In this document: positions 40,584 to 61,299 of the stretch, piece by piece
Layout: each line of letters starts with the position of its first letter
How positions within the stretch are numbered: position 1 is the first letter of the stretch
Made by a program: the position numbers and the translations under genes
Notes under the pieces: model-generated
Database searches by the model: none
What the model was told of the DNA's origin: nothing
What the model saw: only the letters and a program-made list of their open reading frames with translations
NCBI RefSeq assembly: GCF_042477335.2
Contig: NC_091248.1
Span: 119,744,501 to 119,808,500 of the forward strand
Length of the DNA: 64,000 nt
Direction: 5' to 3'
DNA from: Ovis canadensis
Lineage: Eukaryota; Chordata; Mammalia; Artiodactyla; Bovidae

Positions 40584-42469
40584 AGGAGGTACCTTCATGG
40601 GCATTTAAATTTTAATACGAGATAAGACTTAGGGTGTAAAGAAAGTGAAATGAGGGAACAAAGGAAGGATGATGTGCCTAAAGAATTTTGAAATTACAGG
40701 AAAGAACACTTCTGATGATGAAGATAGAGCAAAGCAATGCTGAAGCATCTGCCATGTTGGGAAGGAGGATCTATTTGATAACAGAAGATGTTTTAACTCC
40801 ATTCTGCCATGATTTCATACATCTTAATATGATTTTCTTTGTCAAAGAAGACAGCACTTGCAACTTTCTCCAGCCAACAAAGGAAAATGTGAATTGATAA
40901 TTCCTGTCTGAGAGAGAATTCAAAGTAGCCCAGATTCCCCACTAAGATATTCTTCATAAAGTTTTGCGTGTGACTTTCAACTTGCACCGTGCTTTCTAAA
41001 GTAAACTTTTCCACATTCCTTTCTCCAAAGTGTTTGTGAACAGAAAGAAAGAGGGAGTGATTTGTGGCCTAATAAAGAACTTTTAAGGCCAAGTGATTGG
41101 ATGTGGATGAGCAGATGTGGCTGATCGGGGAGAAGTTTCAAAGGTGATTTCAAGTTCAGGTCTGGCAGAATCTTGGCACCATTAAAACACACAAGGCACT
41201 TAGAAGAGGGAAACTGGCTTTGAAGGAAAGGATGAATCTGGTTTTTCACTTGACTCAACAGCTCAAGTGAAAGTAGGATTTTTAAATAGGAAATCATCAG
41301 AGGGCAAGTTACAGTAGTAAATGGGGGCATGTGGGATGATTCATGTCTGAGCAAGGCCTGAAGGCAATTAACATGGTATGTTTCCAGGACAAAACATGTT
41401 TTAGGTGGAAGTAAAACAGGTAAGCATCATGAAATATACCAACTAGGAAGTCATACTATTAAGACTGGGTTAAGGTATGTGTTGGAAACATGAAATAGTT
41501 GATATTTTTCCTTTTAGGGCAAAAATGGGCCATTGAAGAGTTTTAAGTTGGGTTCTGAGGAGATTTGCTGATTAGGATAACGTGGCTGTACATTTTCTAG
41601 AAGTTGGACAGTACCAGAACCAGATGATGGAGAGGCCTGGGGAGGCGTCCCCCAGCCTGTATTCTACAATCTGTCAGCCTTCCTTCCCCTCTGTCACCAA
41701 GGCCAGGATTAGTGGGCGCAAGACAAAATTTAAGGAATGGCTAGGAAACCCAGCATTCAAGACTAATGCTTCATTTTAAAATTATTAAAATTAATGAAAT
41801 CCACAATGAATTCTAAATAAAGGCAAGATTGGTAAGCTTAAGTTAATTAAGAATGCCACTTCCTCGAGAAAAATTATCAGAGATGGAAATTCCTGCAGTT
41901 GTAAATAAGGCAAGCAAAGGCTTTTGAAAATATTATCGGTTATTATACTTCCAATCAAGATAGGAAGGTAAAATTATAATTCTGTTTTTGGTATTAAAAA
42001 AAACAGTGTTGTGAGTTTTAATACACCTAATTTTAAAATATTCAATATTTCTTCAAGTACTTTAATGTTCTGGGAAAAAAATGTTCAAATACATAACGTA
42101 CATAGGCGTGCACGTTTTTCCTGGTGCCTTAGGAATCTACTTGGCTCATATACTGTATTTAGTACAAATTATATTTTATTCACGGATTTGCTCCTTAATT
42201 CTGACTTTAAAATATTGCACTAATATTTGATACCTCCCTCTTTTTTTTTTTTTGGTGACCCTTAAATTTTGCACATTCAGCTCTTTCCCCATTCTGTTTT
42301 ATTTGTTGTTACTGTTTTTTTCTTCTTGTTTTTGGAGGCTTGATCCTTTCTATTTTTCTCCAGAGTCACAGCTGTTTCGCTCATGTTGCCGAGTCCTGGG
42401 CGGACCCCGGAAACTCTTCAAATACAGTAATTTCATTTCATTACAAAGTTAAAATCAGGTTAGCTCGCC

Positions 42470-42960
42470 GATAGGGAGTGTTGATATATTGCTCCCGCCC
42501 GGAAGGAGGCTCCCGGAACTACGGCGTTAAGGGGGCGTGTTTCCCGCAACGCCGGCCGGCTGCGTTTTCACGATGCATTCAGAAGACTTTCCGGTTCTTC
42601 CTTCTCGCGAGCCTTCAGTCCCGGCAGCAGCCGGAAGTGATTCCCTGCCTGGAGGCTGTGCGGGCCAGAGCCTCAGGTGAGGGCGGGAGAAAGGGCGGAA
42701 GGCCAGAGTATTGCGTTAGGTGTGCGTACGGCTGTGCGCGGGTCGGGAGGAGTTGCTTTGTCGGCGTGTAGATCTCCTCTTCCCGCGCGGAGGAGTCTGT
42801 GGTTTCGTCTCATCTCCCAGGCCCTATACGTTGTTGATTGGGAGCGTCAGCTTTGAGCAAGTGCGCCCGCACATTTCAGCGGTGAGACGGCGAAGCCCAG
42901 GGATCGCCTTGTTCTTTGCAAAAGGGATTGAAGGCAGTAATTTTTGCGGCAGCACGTTCC
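42470..42960 (+). promoter_or_regulatory. SSBP1: SSBP1 CpG-rich promoter with ETS-like sites
   Basis: This stretch has far more CG dinucleotides than its surroundings. Visible motifs: CCGGAAGG (42499-42506), CCGGAA (about 42513), TTTCCGG (42588-42594), CCGGAAGTG (42631-42639, a textbook ETS/GABP or NRF-2 site) and TCTCGCGAG (42603-42611, nine of ten bases of the TCTCGCGAGA promoter palindrome). No TATA box was seen. The layout suits a housekeeping nuclear gene for a mitochondrial protein, a class often controlled by NRF-2/GABP. The start site is probably within 42590-42640; that is inference. Confidence 0.8.
42595..42676 (+). other. SSBP1: SSBP1 non-coding exon 1 (start approximate)
   Basis: GAGCCTCAG then GTGAGG at 42677 is a strong donor that would join to the acceptor at 43344. 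The 5' limit is a guess within the CpG-rich core. Confidence 0.6.
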
Positions 42961-43344
42961 AGATTGAAGCGCCATGATAACATTTTAGTATTTGCTGAGC
43001 TCTTTGTCTTAGGAGCTCTTTTAGAAGTATTGGGTGTAACAGTGAAGAAATGAGGCAGAAATCCCTGCCAGAAGGGAACTTGCGTTTAACGGAATTTGGG
43101 AGAACAGTGGAATAGAAATGGGGGTAGAATCAGAGAGAAGAGGCAGTTAAGGGGGACCAAAAAAAAAAAAAAAAGAAAGGTGCGAGAGATTTTGGGGAGT
43201 GGGAGAGGATCCTTGTCTAATGTGCAGGGGCGTGATACGTTACGGTCTCAAGGTTGGTTGCGTAAAAGCCCTGAATGCCGTTAGGAATTTAGGACTTCAG
43301 TGAAACAGTGTTCTTGCTATAGGATATAATCTCTTTTTCTTCAG

Positions 43345-52720
<9,376 letters not shown>

Positions 52721-52850
52721 ACTGGACGATCCTTCTCTGGCCGGTGTTTGGTACAGTCTCATTTCCAAATCATGCTAGTGTTTATAGTTTCTAAGGACAA
52801 GAATTAAAATCCTCTTCATTATAAAATGAGTGATAACATTTTTGTGACTA
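52721..52850 (+). other. SSBP1: SSBP1 3' UTR (short form)
   Basis: Contains ATTAAA at 52803-52808, followed by a T-rich stretch. The true end is uncertain, and a longer form to about 53240 is possible. Confidence 0.5.
52803..52808 (+). terminator. SSBP1: Possible ATTAAA poly(A) signal of SSBP1
   Basis: ATTAAA 83 bases after the stop, with T-rich sequence 25-45 bases downstream. It would give the short 3' UTR expected of this compact mRNA. Confidence 0.5.
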
Positions 52851-53139
52851 TCACTCCCCTTCCCTTTTTTGTGTCATGAACTCTGGTAGCTCCTGCCTGT
52901 TAATGGTATTCACTGATTGTTTATTCTTTAAGAGATGGTTTCTGTGTACAAACTTGTGAACTTTTAGGTTCATCCATGTTATGGCAAAGGGATGAATGTC
53001 CTTTGGGAAGGCCCCCCCTCCCCCGCCCCCTTTTTTGTGCATACTTCTATTATAGCATTGAGTCAAGCACCACAGTGTTTTTGAGTATTGCTGTATGTTA
53101 GACATTTATCCCATGGTTGTAGATACTGATTTCCTTATC

Positions 53140-53250
53140 TGGTTTATAGACCAGAAGGCAAGGGCTATATCTTTGTATACTTGCCTGTTTAACCAGTGCT
53201 TTGCACAGAGTAGGCAATAAATGTTGACACGTGAATGATCCCAATAGGAT
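53140..53250 (+). mobile_element. L2 LINE 3'-end remnant
   Basis: GGCAAGGGCTATATCTTTG, CAGTGCTTTGCACAGAGTAGG then CAATAAATGTTGAC is diverged L2 3' consensus text. Its AATAAA at 53216 could act as a secondary SSBP1 poly(A) signal. Confidence 0.65.
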
Positions 53251-53259
53251 AATAAGCTT

Positions 53260-55860
53260 TAGCCCAAAGTGAAGGGGTTTGCTGAGCAGCATTTAGTATC
53301 TAACCTAAATAGCTTCAAGACTAAGCTACCTCAATCCCGTCTTTTGTTTTTGGACAGTTTTACTAGTAGCATTTATGAAACAGTTTACCCGTGGTGAAGA
53401 CCTAAAGTGCAACTGGGGATGAAGTTGTTCGTCTCCAGGAGGTGATCCAGGGGCTCTGGTTTCACTATTTTCTATCTTTCTAAGCGCCTCCTCTCTGTCC
53501 GTTTAGTCTCGTGCGGAGCTCTCCCTGTTTAGGGAGCTCCTAAGCCACCTCTGGCACTGCGTCCATAGGTTAGCGCCCCAGGAATGTGTCCCTTTAATTT
53601 TCCTACATGGCCTTCTGCTGTACATACTGTGTACCCTTGGGTACACACAGTCACTTTCGTTATAAGATTGTGAAAACCACAGAGCACTAATAATTTACTA
53701 GTAACGATTATATGAAATAAACTCAGTGATTTAAATGCGTCTTGCACTTTTTGAGGTTGGCATCAGCCCCTGCCGGGTGTGCGTGCTCATTCGCCGCTAT
53801 GTTACAGAGGCTGGCTGCTGCTGGGCAGGTTGTCGGGTCACACGGTGCATCCCTGTTCTCAGGCTCCAGCTCTGCCTCTAGCCCAGCCTGGTTATTTGTG
53901 TCCCAGCCTGTGTGTCCTCTCCCCCTGCCTCTGAGTGTCATGCTCACTGTAGCTTACATCCTGCTGGACTTAAACAAGAACCACATTCACACATTATTTT
54001 CTGGGCCCTTGGCTGTTTTAAGGTATTCTCTGCACACTTCAGCAGCTTTTTGTGCTCATACTACAGTTTGGCTAAGGAAAATTAGAGTTCCTTAGTTTAT
54101 CCTTTTCATGCCAAGATATGGGAGAAAAGTACTGTTTCCTCATATCAACCATCTTTAAATTTAAATTTTTTTTTTCAGCCACCTTTTTCTTTTCTTTTTT
54201 CCTGTACTGGGACTATTAATCAACATGTTACATCTGCCCTCTTGATTCTCGCATTAAAACTATCTAGTGTTGTAGTACTCCTTGACCCCACATTCCTTAA
54301 AGCAAAATTGTAAAGTAGATAAAATTTGTCTTTCGGGCAACTTTTTATTCTTGTCCTCAGCAAAGCTACTTTTATGCCCCTTCAAAGTTATAAGAGGTCA
54401 TGCATATAAGTATTCCTGTTTAAACTGGTTGATGAATCTGGGCTTTGGGAAAGGGACATGGTGAACAAAATAGTTTAATGGCCAAGTGATTCTGAGTCTG
54501 GGTGCAGGGGCCAGAGAGTGTGTCCTCCAGATCCTGTGAGCTGAGGGGCTCTTCTGCAGACTCCCACTGAAGTTCACTTGAGAGGCTCTGAGGTAGGCAG
54601 TGGGGCTTTCAGAATTAGGTGTTCAGGGCGGAGGCCTCAGCGTGCATGTGATGCTACAGATCTGGGGGTCCACAACCTGGGGGCCTGCGGGAGCATCAAT
54701 TCTGCTCTCCCCTGCAGGCAGCCCCAGCTGCTGAGGAACCTCCTGAGGTTCCCAGGCTGGTCTCAGAGGAGACGGAGAATCCAGTAGCAGTCACAGGCCG
54801 TAGGGGTCTTCTAGTTTTGTGTCCTGCCTCTCCTTAATTTCATGGTCTTACAGTGTCAGGGACTGTACCTGTAGAAGACTGCTCTGTGACTTTGATTTTG
54901 GGATTGCATGTTAGTTTAATGATGAGTATGATATTTATCATTAAGTGTGGGAGAAGTGTGGGAGAACAGCATGTGTGGTTTGAAAATATATCCCGTATTT
55001 GGAAAAGAAGTAATTGATAATAGATGTATACCTCAAGTCTAGAAGGAGAAAAAGCAAAACGTTCTGATGATCTCTGAATGGGAAGATTGTGTATGATTTG
55101 CTTTACACTTTTGTATATTCTTTTTTTTTTAAAGCATTGAGTATGTATTACTTTTATAATAAGAAATAAAGCTGTTTACATTTGGGGGAAAAAAAAAAAA
55201 CTTTTCCATTATTTCCAAGCCAGGCTTTCTCATTCACGTTAAGCTAGTACCACCTCATGCTTAGACACGTCATCTTTTTTTTCTTTTCTTCTTGTATTCT
55301 CCTCTTTTTAAGTATATACAGCCTGGAAGGGTTGACTTTAAAGACTCTCACATATGAGATCCACTATTTGCTGTGAGGTGCAGTTCCCAGAGAGTCATCC
55401 TTTTCTTAAAAATCGCTGGGTGCTTACTTGTCCAAAGACATCCAGAATCATCAGAGACATTTTTCTGTGGCTGTTTTGGGGGTTACCTGTCATTGCCACC
55501 TGGGTTTCAGCCTACCCTTCGTAGCTCATTTAGGGGAAATTAATGGTAGTTTCTCATTGTTCCTAAAAGATAACGGGCAGTTCTTGAGGGCAGGGTTGTC
55601 TTTTACTCAGACTGCCCTTTTACCCCTGTCCAGCTCGTCCCAGTGCAGTGATGGTTTAGGGCCTTGTAAATGCCTGTTGTTCTGTCAGACTGCCCTGGGA
55701 CGTTGACATGCAAACGAGGGCAGGATCACCTTACTTGTTTTGCTGTCAGGGTTTGCATTATATGCCCTGAAGATTGGTGGGAGTAACAGCAAGCCAATCA
55801 TCGTAGAAAACAACAGATCGTCACAAGGTCAGTGGGTTATAGAGAACTATCTTACAAGAT
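53260..55860. other. Intergenic stretch downstream of SSBP1
   Basis: No gene recognised. Open frames up to 117 codons (such as 53742-54095) lack family motifs. A GC-rich segment lies at 54480-54800. An AATAAA at 55165 followed by 12 A at about 55189 looks like an old retroposed 3' end. Confidence 0.6.
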
Positions 55861-55869
55861 AACAGTATT

Positions 55870-56058
55870 ATATTAGTGGCTGCACACCAGGCCCTGAGCT
55901 AAGTACTTTTTACTGTTGACTCATTTAACTATTACACTAAGAAGAAGGTCATATTATCCCCATTTTATAGGTGAGGAAACTTGAAATTGAGAGATTAAGA
56001 CAAACGTCAAAGTGGTGCAGCTTGTAAGAGGCACATCTGGGGTTTGAACTTGGATAGG
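55870..56058 (-). mobile_element. MIR SINE remnant
   Basis: CACCAGGCCCTGAGCTAAGTA, TTATCCCCATTTTATAGGTG and GGTTTGAACTTGG are reverse MIR text. Confidence 0.85.
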
Positions 56059-56097
56059 TGAGGTATGCATTTTGCTTTCTGCCCACAGGCTCCTTAG

Positions 56098-56422
56098 GGG
56101 CTTCCCTGTAGCTTAGCTGGTAAAGAATCCACCTGCAATGCAGGAGATCCCGGTTCGATTCCTGGGTCAAGAAGATCCCCTGGAGGAGGGATAGGCTTCC
56201 CACTCCAGTATTCTTAGGCTTCCCTGGTGGCTCAGTCGGTAAAGAATCCACCTGCAGTGCGGAAGACCTGGGTTTGATCCCTGGGTTGGGAAGATTCCCC
56301 TGGAGGAGGGCATGGCAACCACTCTAGTATTCTTGCCTGGAGAATCCCACGGACAGAATGGACAGAGGAGCCTGGTGGGCTACAGTCCATGGGGTCACAA
56401 AGAGTCAGAAATGACAGTGATT
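56098..56422 (+). mobile_element. Composite (dimeric) Bov-A SINE
   Basis: Two tRNA-like heads in tandem (GGCTTCCCTGTAGCTTAGC at about 56099 and GGCTTCCCTGGTGGCTCAG at about 56217) plus the shared body ending GTCACAAAGAGTCAGAAATG. Confidence 0.92.
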
Positions 56423-57024
56423 AGGCCCACCGCAGCGTAGCCACCTTCCCATTCCTGTCGACCTTGAATAACCAGAACCCCACTGCTGACTTCTGCCTGG
56501 AGCCCCATGCAGGGTGCATCTGAATCACACCAGGATTTCGTACCTTCTAGGCTTTAGTTGGGGAAGAATTATGAGTGATGGGGAAATACCACCACCTCTT
56601 TAGTATTCTTTCTCATTTTCAGTTTAATGATTCCCACAGGAAAATAAATCACAGTTAATTTCCCTACCAGGTTATCTTTACATATTCCTCCTCTTTTTTA
56701 TCAAGCAGTGTCTCTTTATTGGTTAAAGTAAGTTCAGGGTGTCTGCTCCTTTTATTGTTTCCTCCAGTTGTTTCCTTCCTGCTGAGTATTGAGATGGTCC
56801 AGAAGATTGTTCAAGAATTTGTCAGGCTCGCTTTTTAGAGAGTGAGACTTTTGGCCGGCACCAGCATCATTGACGTCCCCTCTCATTCTCTCTTTACTGT
56901 TCATCTATTAGCTCTCTGCCATGCTTTGAACCTCAGGGTCCTGCTTGTCCATATTGGTGTACATCTTGACGCTTTCTTTTTCTCCTCTACCTGTCACTTG
57001 GAAAAAAGGTGGTCTGTCATAATA

Positions 57025-57290
57025 GTTCACTGAAGGCTGTGCAGTCAGAGAGCCTGCATTTGAATCTCTGCTTTGGTCAGAGCAGCTGAGTGAACTCTGG
57101 TGAGTTTCCTAATGTTCCATGCCATGATTTTTGTTGTTTTGTTTTCCTATGAATAAACCAGGGGTAATAGTAGTCTTACTTTTATGGCCCTCCTGTGAAG
57201 AATGTAGTAAATAATATATGGAACTTACATAGCACATAGTAACTGCATCAAGTGCTCAGTACATACTGGACGTTATTACTGTTGTTGCGC
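57025..57290 (+). mobile_element. MIR SINE remnant
   Basis: Head CAGTCAGAGAGCCTGCATTTG, core GGGGTAATAGTAGTC and tail ACATAGCACATAGTAACTGC. Confidence 0.82.
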
Positions 57291-57299
57291 TTATTTTAA

Positions 57300-58380
57300 A
57301 TGAGGTGTATTTCTCTTCCAGTCACCACGTCCATCTCACTGAGTCTCTCGGGATCCTTAGAGGGCATTTCAGTTTATCGTCCTTTACCTTTTTGTGGTTG
57401 TATTGTCAACACCCGTGGATTACTGAGCACGTGTTCCACTGTGGTCATTCTTTTTTCTTGGTTTTGTTGTTGCTCTTCTATGGCTATTTCCCATTAACCT
57501 GGGCATCTTTTTAAACTCAGAAGCCACGTGGGCACCTGTCATATGCCATGCATCCATGCAGCCGGGACGTAAGGCTGAATATAACAGGGCTCCTGCATTG
57601 AAGGAACTCATGGTGTAGGATGGTGGGGGTTGGGTGGGGAAGACGAAAGCAGGAGGCTGTGTAGTCAAGTATGATACCCTAGTCACAGTAGAAACAGTCC
57701 TGTGAGACACAGAAGAGAATAGTTAGGTCAGAAAGCAGCATGAACAGAGGTCCTGAAACGTAAAGGTCTATGAAACATTCAAAGAGAAAACACAAAAAGT
57801 AGTTTGAGGCTAGACTGCGAAGGGCATTGAAAGCTTGCAGAGAACTTTGGCAGTAGGAGCCTTAGAAGGTTTCACAACAGGGACATCTCATCAGAATTAT
57901 CCTTTAAGAACTGTGCAGACAGGGGAAGGGTTAGAGGGAGGAAAGCAGAGAGGTCATTAGGAAGCTACCGAATAAGCCTGGGAAGGGTTAGTAGAGTGGG
58001 GATGAGAGGTGACATGACGGCTGTATGGGATTCACATGGACTCATTCATCTGTGTGCCTACTGTGTGCCAGATCCTGTGCTAGGATGCAGAGAACACGTA
58101 ACTCCTACCCAGGATCTAGTGGTGACAGAACGCGTGTGTTGGTGGTGAGAGAAGAGTCAGAAGAAAATTTTGAAGCTTCTGCTTGGGCAGCTGCTGAGAT
58201 AGTGACATTTTTATTTGAGACTAAGGAACATGGGCACTGGGGCCTTGAAGATCCCCCTTCGTGGATTACAGCCTTGCTGTGGCGAAGGGACCTGCATAAC
58301 TCACTGAAGCTATGAGCCATGCTGTGTAGGGCCCTCCAGGATGGACAGATCATAGCGGAGAGCTCTGACAAAGTGCGGTC
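57300..58380. other. Intergenic stretch
   Basis: No gene recognised. CTACTGTGTGCCAGATCCTG near 58058 is a short MIR/L2-like trace. Confidence 0.5.
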
Positions 58381-58383
58381 CAC

Positions 58384-58671
58384 TGGAGGAGGGAATGGCT
58401 AGCCACTCCAGTATTTGTGTGAGAGCCCCATCAACAATATGAAAAGGAGAAGCATGCAACACTGGAAGATGAGGCCCCTAGATTGTCAGGTGTCCAGTAT
58501 GCTACAGGGTGGCGGAGGGCAACAGAGGGTGAGATGGTTGGATGGCATCACTGATTCTATGGACGCGAGTTTGAGCAAGCTCCAGGAGATGGTGAAGGAC
58601 GGGGGGAACCTCACGTGCCGCAGTTCACGGGGTCGCAAACAGTTGGGCATGACTTAGCTACTGAGCAACAA
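58384..58671 (+). mobile_element. Bov-B-derived SINE or internally deleted Bov-B
   Basis: Starts GGAGGAGGGAATGGCTAGCC, continues with ATATGAAAAGGAGAAGC (Bov-B 5' text) and jumps to the Bov-B 3' end (GAGATGGTTGGATGGCATCAC to GACTTAGCTACTGAGCAACAA). The 5' and 3' ends are fused with the middle missing. Confidence 0.8.
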
Positions 58672-60370
58672 CAACAGTGAACGTGGATGTGGGAGCAGAT
58701 TTGAGAAGATGGAAGATACTGAGTTTAGTTTTGTTTAGTTGTAGACTTTCTAGCTTATATTTGGGAGGGTGAAGATTAATGAGTCTGGTGCTCAGAAGAG
58801 ATGCTGAGGCAAGAGTGACATTTTTTTTCTTCCCTCCAGACACATTGTAAGCAGATTTTTGTGAGATAACCTTCAAATGTGGCCAGGATTCCAGCTTTCT
58901 GATGTGGAAAGCCATATTGTGGGAAAGATTTCTAGTTGTCTACTTGTTTTTACGATATGGGGTTGGTTTTAATCAGGAATGGTATGATGACAGAGGCAGC
59001 TGTCTGTGAGAGAAGAGCTCCTTACTTGCAGTTCTCGAGTGGAGGGCATGGGCCACAGTGTGCTCACATGGGGAGGTGCCAGGGTAAGTCAGGAGGCAGC
59101 GGGAGCAAGGGGGAAGCGTGGGTGAGACAGGATAGGGGAGCCGAGCAAGTTTAGGGTTCGTCAGCTCAAATACATTTCAGTAGGCAGTGGTAATGGGTCA
59201 GTCCCTGGGTGTCGGGTACCTGGCCGTGGGGGGATTTCAGGCATAGGAATAATGTGGTGAGGGCTGTGAGCTCAGGAGGCTGATGGGGGCTGTGAACTCA
59301 GGGCTGCTTGATGTGCATATCAAAGGCATGCTTGTGGGCAACTCCTCTACTATTTCTAGGAATCAGCTACCCTTTGGGGGTGGGGTGGGGGCGGTGGCCA
59401 GGCCCCAAGATGTCAAAACATGGTAAAATACAGAAAATAAGACGCATTGTTTAAAAGAAGAAGCATGCATTTGCTGCCCAGTATCTGTTATTCCGTCTAC
59501 ATTTACGGAACCCATACTTTTGGGGGGTGACAGTATAAACAGCAAAAGTACTGCATTCCTATTCTCCTTTGCAGTTAAGAATTGCCCAGGGCCGGGGGGT
59601 TGGGGGGCGCGTGTAAGCAGAAGTCATCTGTTGGCATTTCCAGGAAAGTTCCTTCAGTGACCTAAGTCTGCCGGGAGGCTCATCCTGTGTGCTTCTCTTC
59701 ACTGTCGTCTGACTCTTTCTTGCCTAAAATGTGGCCGTGGTGGCTGAATCTCCAGTAGCCATCATAAAGCGTGAGATGGTCTTCGGGCTGTGGAAGAAAG
59801 AGGAAGCTGGGATCCGTGATGACCATGGAGCCACCATACCAGTCCCGGACAGTCTACTCTGGACTTCTTTTGGCGACACAAATAAATCTACCTTGTAGCC
59901 ACTTGTTTGTGCTTTGCAGTTAAATCTAATTAACAAATTCACGCATTTGTAACCTTTTATCTCCATACATGTGATCAGCTCATTACTCTCACCTTTCTCC
60001 TGCATGACTCTCCACTGAGAGTAGAAGTGAAATCTTACTTCTGCTCACACAGTCCTCCAAGCTTTTCACTTAACGTCTTATTCTGAATTCGAGGAGGAGA
60101 TTGGGACATAAGACCTACATAGAACCTTAACAGTGTTAAAAAGAGTGAATCTGAGCACCCTGTCAAATAAATACTGTGTAATTTTGCTTGAATCCCTAAT
60201 GAAGACCCTTAGTTTAACCACTCCCTGTTAAATAAAGGAGCACTTAAGAACAGAAATACTACCCTCATACTTCCCCTGCCAGAATAGCAGACCAAGTAAT
60301 CTGGAGTGAGATTTCCCAGAGGAAAAGTAACTGAATCCTGAGTTTACCATAGTTTTTATTGCATCATTGA
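58672..60370. other. Intergenic stretch
   Basis: No gene or young repeat recognised. A short G-rich patch is at about 59590-59610. Confidence 0.5.
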
Positions 60371-60374
60371 ATGT

Positions 60375-60620
60375 CTTAATTGAGGGTGCTATAAGAAAGT
60401 ACTATAGACAAAGTGACATAAACAACGGACATTTATTTTGTCACCATTATGGAGGCAGGGAGTCCTAAGATCAGGGTGCCAGCATGGTTTCTTGTGAGGC
60501 TTGTGCCCCTGGCTTCGAGGTGGCCACCATCTTACTGTGTGCTCACATGACCTCTTGTTTGTGAGTGCTGGTAAAGAGAGAGCTCTCATGAGGAACTAAT
60601 CCTGTTGTATTGGCACAGTG
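60375..60620 (-). mobile_element. ERVL-MaLR LTR (MLT1/MST-like), degraded
   Basis: Reverse orientation text: GGTGCTATAAGAAAGTACTATAG, ACATTTATTTTGTCACCATTATGG, GGAGTCCTAAGATCAGGGTGCC, and CTGTGTGCTCACATGACC. This is the 3' portion of a MaLR LTR. No internal or coding region is attached. Confidence 0.8.
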
Positions 60621-61299
60621 AGGAAGGGGAAAGAAAAAAGTATTAAGATAGCAAAGAAAGTTGCAGATGCTGGGATTCCATAGAGTATATAAGGGAATCA
60701 ATAGATGAGTAAGTAGGAGTTGCTGGAAATAAGATCAGTATATGAAAGTCAATTGCAGACAGTCAAGAAAATGTAATTTCAAAAAGATCCTATACACAAG
60801 AGCATCAGAAGATGGAAGGTGTCCTCAAGTGTGTGGTCCCTTTGGAGGATGTTATAAAATTTTCGAAATGCATGAAAAGACAAACTGGTATGTCATGTTT
60901 ATTGGAAGCATCAAAATGTAAAGATGTCAGTTCTCCCCTAGTTGATGTTTTACAGATCAAAAAATTCCCAGAAGTGTTCTGGGGGCAACTGGACAAGCTG
61001 ATAGTAAAGATGTATTCTTGAGCAAAAGTCTGAGACCAGGCAGTATGCTTCTAAAGAGGAAGGGTGAGATGGGGGCTTGCTCTGCCAGTTGGCAAGACAG
61101 GTTTGTGTTTGTTTTTTTTTTTAAGTAATAAATGAAGTATACTATGGGTGCAGAAATAAGCAAATAAAACTGGTATAGAATAGAGAACTCAGAAACAGGC
61201 CATGCATATATGGAAATGATAGGGTGAAAGTGGCATTATAGATCACTAGATTAAGTATAGATTATTAAATAAATGTTGCTAGGAAAGTTTACTATCCAG

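Larger units (their letters stand above)
37251..42470. other. Intergenic interval between WEE2 and SSBP1
   Basis: About 5.2 kb. The first 2.5 kb is largely Bov SINEs (37599, 38193, 38460, 39009, 39498). From about 39800 to 42470 the sequence is mostly unique, apart from a 47-bp Bov-B tip at 40537. Open frames up to 125 codons show no family signature. Confidence 0.7.

Noticed and set aside
53742-54095. 117-codon open frame downstream of SSBP1
   Set aside because: No domain, no splice or promoter context, composition typical of chance.
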